Part shown: positions 5,708 to 6,165 of the stretch, one piece after another
How positions within the stretch are numbered: position 1 is the stretch's first letter
How the letters are laid out: each line of letters starts with the position of its first letter
Assembly (NCBI GenBank): GCA_040773965.1
Contig: JAXGVG010000113.1
Location: 1-6,165, forward strand
Length of the DNA: 6,165 nucleotides
Source: JAXGVG01 sp040773965
GTDB lineage: Bacteria > Pseudomonadota > Alphaproteobacteria > UBA9219
Direction of reading: 5' to 3'
Position numbers and translations under genes: made by a program
Notes under the pieces: generated by a model
Seen by the model: the letters and a program-made list of their open reading frames with translations, nothing else
What the model was told of the DNA's origin: nothing
Database searches by the model: none

Positions 5708-6091
5708 ATGGGCAAACTACTTAAGGACCTTTTTAAAGACCAAATAGAAAAGGATATTATATGCCTTGAGAAGGCCTTTGACGCTTTTGAGACTGCCAAC
5801 CATTACCATTTTCAAGCGTCACAAAAAATCGCCCCCGACGCTAATACTATTAACAGAGCAAACGCCATGCGCGTCATTCAGCTTGGCGAGAGCATGAAAA
5901 ACCTGGTCGATAAAAACATACTTGAGAAGAAGGGAATCATTAATCAGGCTCCGGAAAACAGTGAATGGAAAGACCTGAACGTCTATGCAATCTGCCGAAT
6001 GCGGGACCATTATTCTCACCCGGAAGGCCATACTTCCCAACCATCTTATGACTTTTCTTCGATTTTGTTTGAGCTGCCCCCCAAAATTTAG
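5708..6091 (+). CDS. HEPN domain protein, HepT-like (DUF86-like) putative ribonuclease toxin
   Basis: The 127-aa product is all-helical and of typical HepT size. The layout matches DUF86: an N-terminal helix pair (about 9-40), RVIQLGESMKNLV (55-67) at the place of the family's R..IIGEA helix, a conserved Trp87 in EWKDL, then AICRMRDHYSHPEG (94-107), and a final LPPKI. Arg99 and His104 form the R-x4-H motif that HEPN RNases use for RNA cleavage. The usual HepT motif continues H-x-Tyr; here the residue is Glu106, so the Tyr AMPylated by MntA partners is missing. Assignment is by motif reading only. The start has no strong ribosome site, only GAG at 5695-5697; TATAAA at 5687-5692 is -10-like but has no good -35. 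A cognate nucleotidyltransferase is not visible upstream and could be the gene starting at 6137. Confidence 0.6.
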   Translation: MGKLLKDLFKDQIEKDIICLEKAFDAFETANHYHFQASQKIAPDANTINRANAMRVIQLGESMKNLVDKNILEKKGIINQAPENSEWKDLNVYAICRMRDHYSHPEGHTSQPSYDFSSILFELPPKI

Positions 6092-6136
6092 ACCAGTGAT
6101 ATAAGGTCCCTAAACGAGTACGGAAAGGGAACGGAT

Positions 6137-6165
6137 ATGACTGGGATGCGGAATAAACACACGAA
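6137..6165 (+). CDS. Start of a further gene, cut by the window edge
   Basis: ATG 6137 follows AAAGGGA (6124-6130) at a normal ribosome-site distance and lies 45 nt after the HEPN stop on the same strand. Only nine full codons (MTGMRNKHT) are visible, too few to identify the product. In-frame ATG 6146 is an alternative start. Its position makes it a candidate partner of the HEPN gene, but the sequence gives no proof. Confidence 0.4.

Overview
The window looks like chromosomal DNA from an alphaproteobacterium. This is inferred from the sdhC-sdhD-sdhA-sdhB gene order and from the close agreement of SdhA and SdhB with alphaproteobacterial and mitochondrial-type complex II. It cannot be placed more finely by eye. 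No rRNA, tRNA, CRISPR array or transposase is visible.

Positions 1-3372 are a compact succinate dehydrogenase operon on the + strand. sdhC has lost its 5' end at the window edge. sdhD overlaps sdhC by 10 nt, sdhA follows after 6 nt, and the sdhB ribosome site overlaps the sdhA stop codon. Together they encode the two haem b/quinone membrane anchors, the FAD subunit and the iron-sulphur subunit. All expected cofactor ligands are present in the visible parts. Two small departures lie near the quinone/haem site: Lys for the usual Arg in SdhC, and one extra residue between the haem His and the quinone Tyr in SdhD.

Positions 3381-4076 hold a 231-aa orphan gene on the - strand, convergent with sdhB (8 nt between stops) and clearly more AT-rich. 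Divergent from it, 4166-5023 encodes a DUF4743/Nudix hydrolase of the family linked to clean-up of damaged thiamine diphosphate. Its GC content matches the sdh operon, so it is probably core genome.

Positions 5024-6165 are again AT-richer and look accessory: a leader with an imperfect inverted repeat, an unrecognised helical protein (5180-5641), a small HEPN/HepT-like protein (5708-6091) and the first codons of a further gene (6137 to the edge). The unrecognised gene appears to carry a +1 frameshift in a G5 run inside a GC hairpin. Past that point the next frame stays open for 28 protein-like codons and stops 11 nt before the HEPN gene, so the original layout was probably a tight two-gene unit. 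The HEPN protein keeps the R-x4-H RNase-type motif but lacks the following Tyr that MntA-type antitoxins AMPylate. No antitoxin can be recognised inside the window. A toxin-antitoxin or defence role for this block is an inference only.
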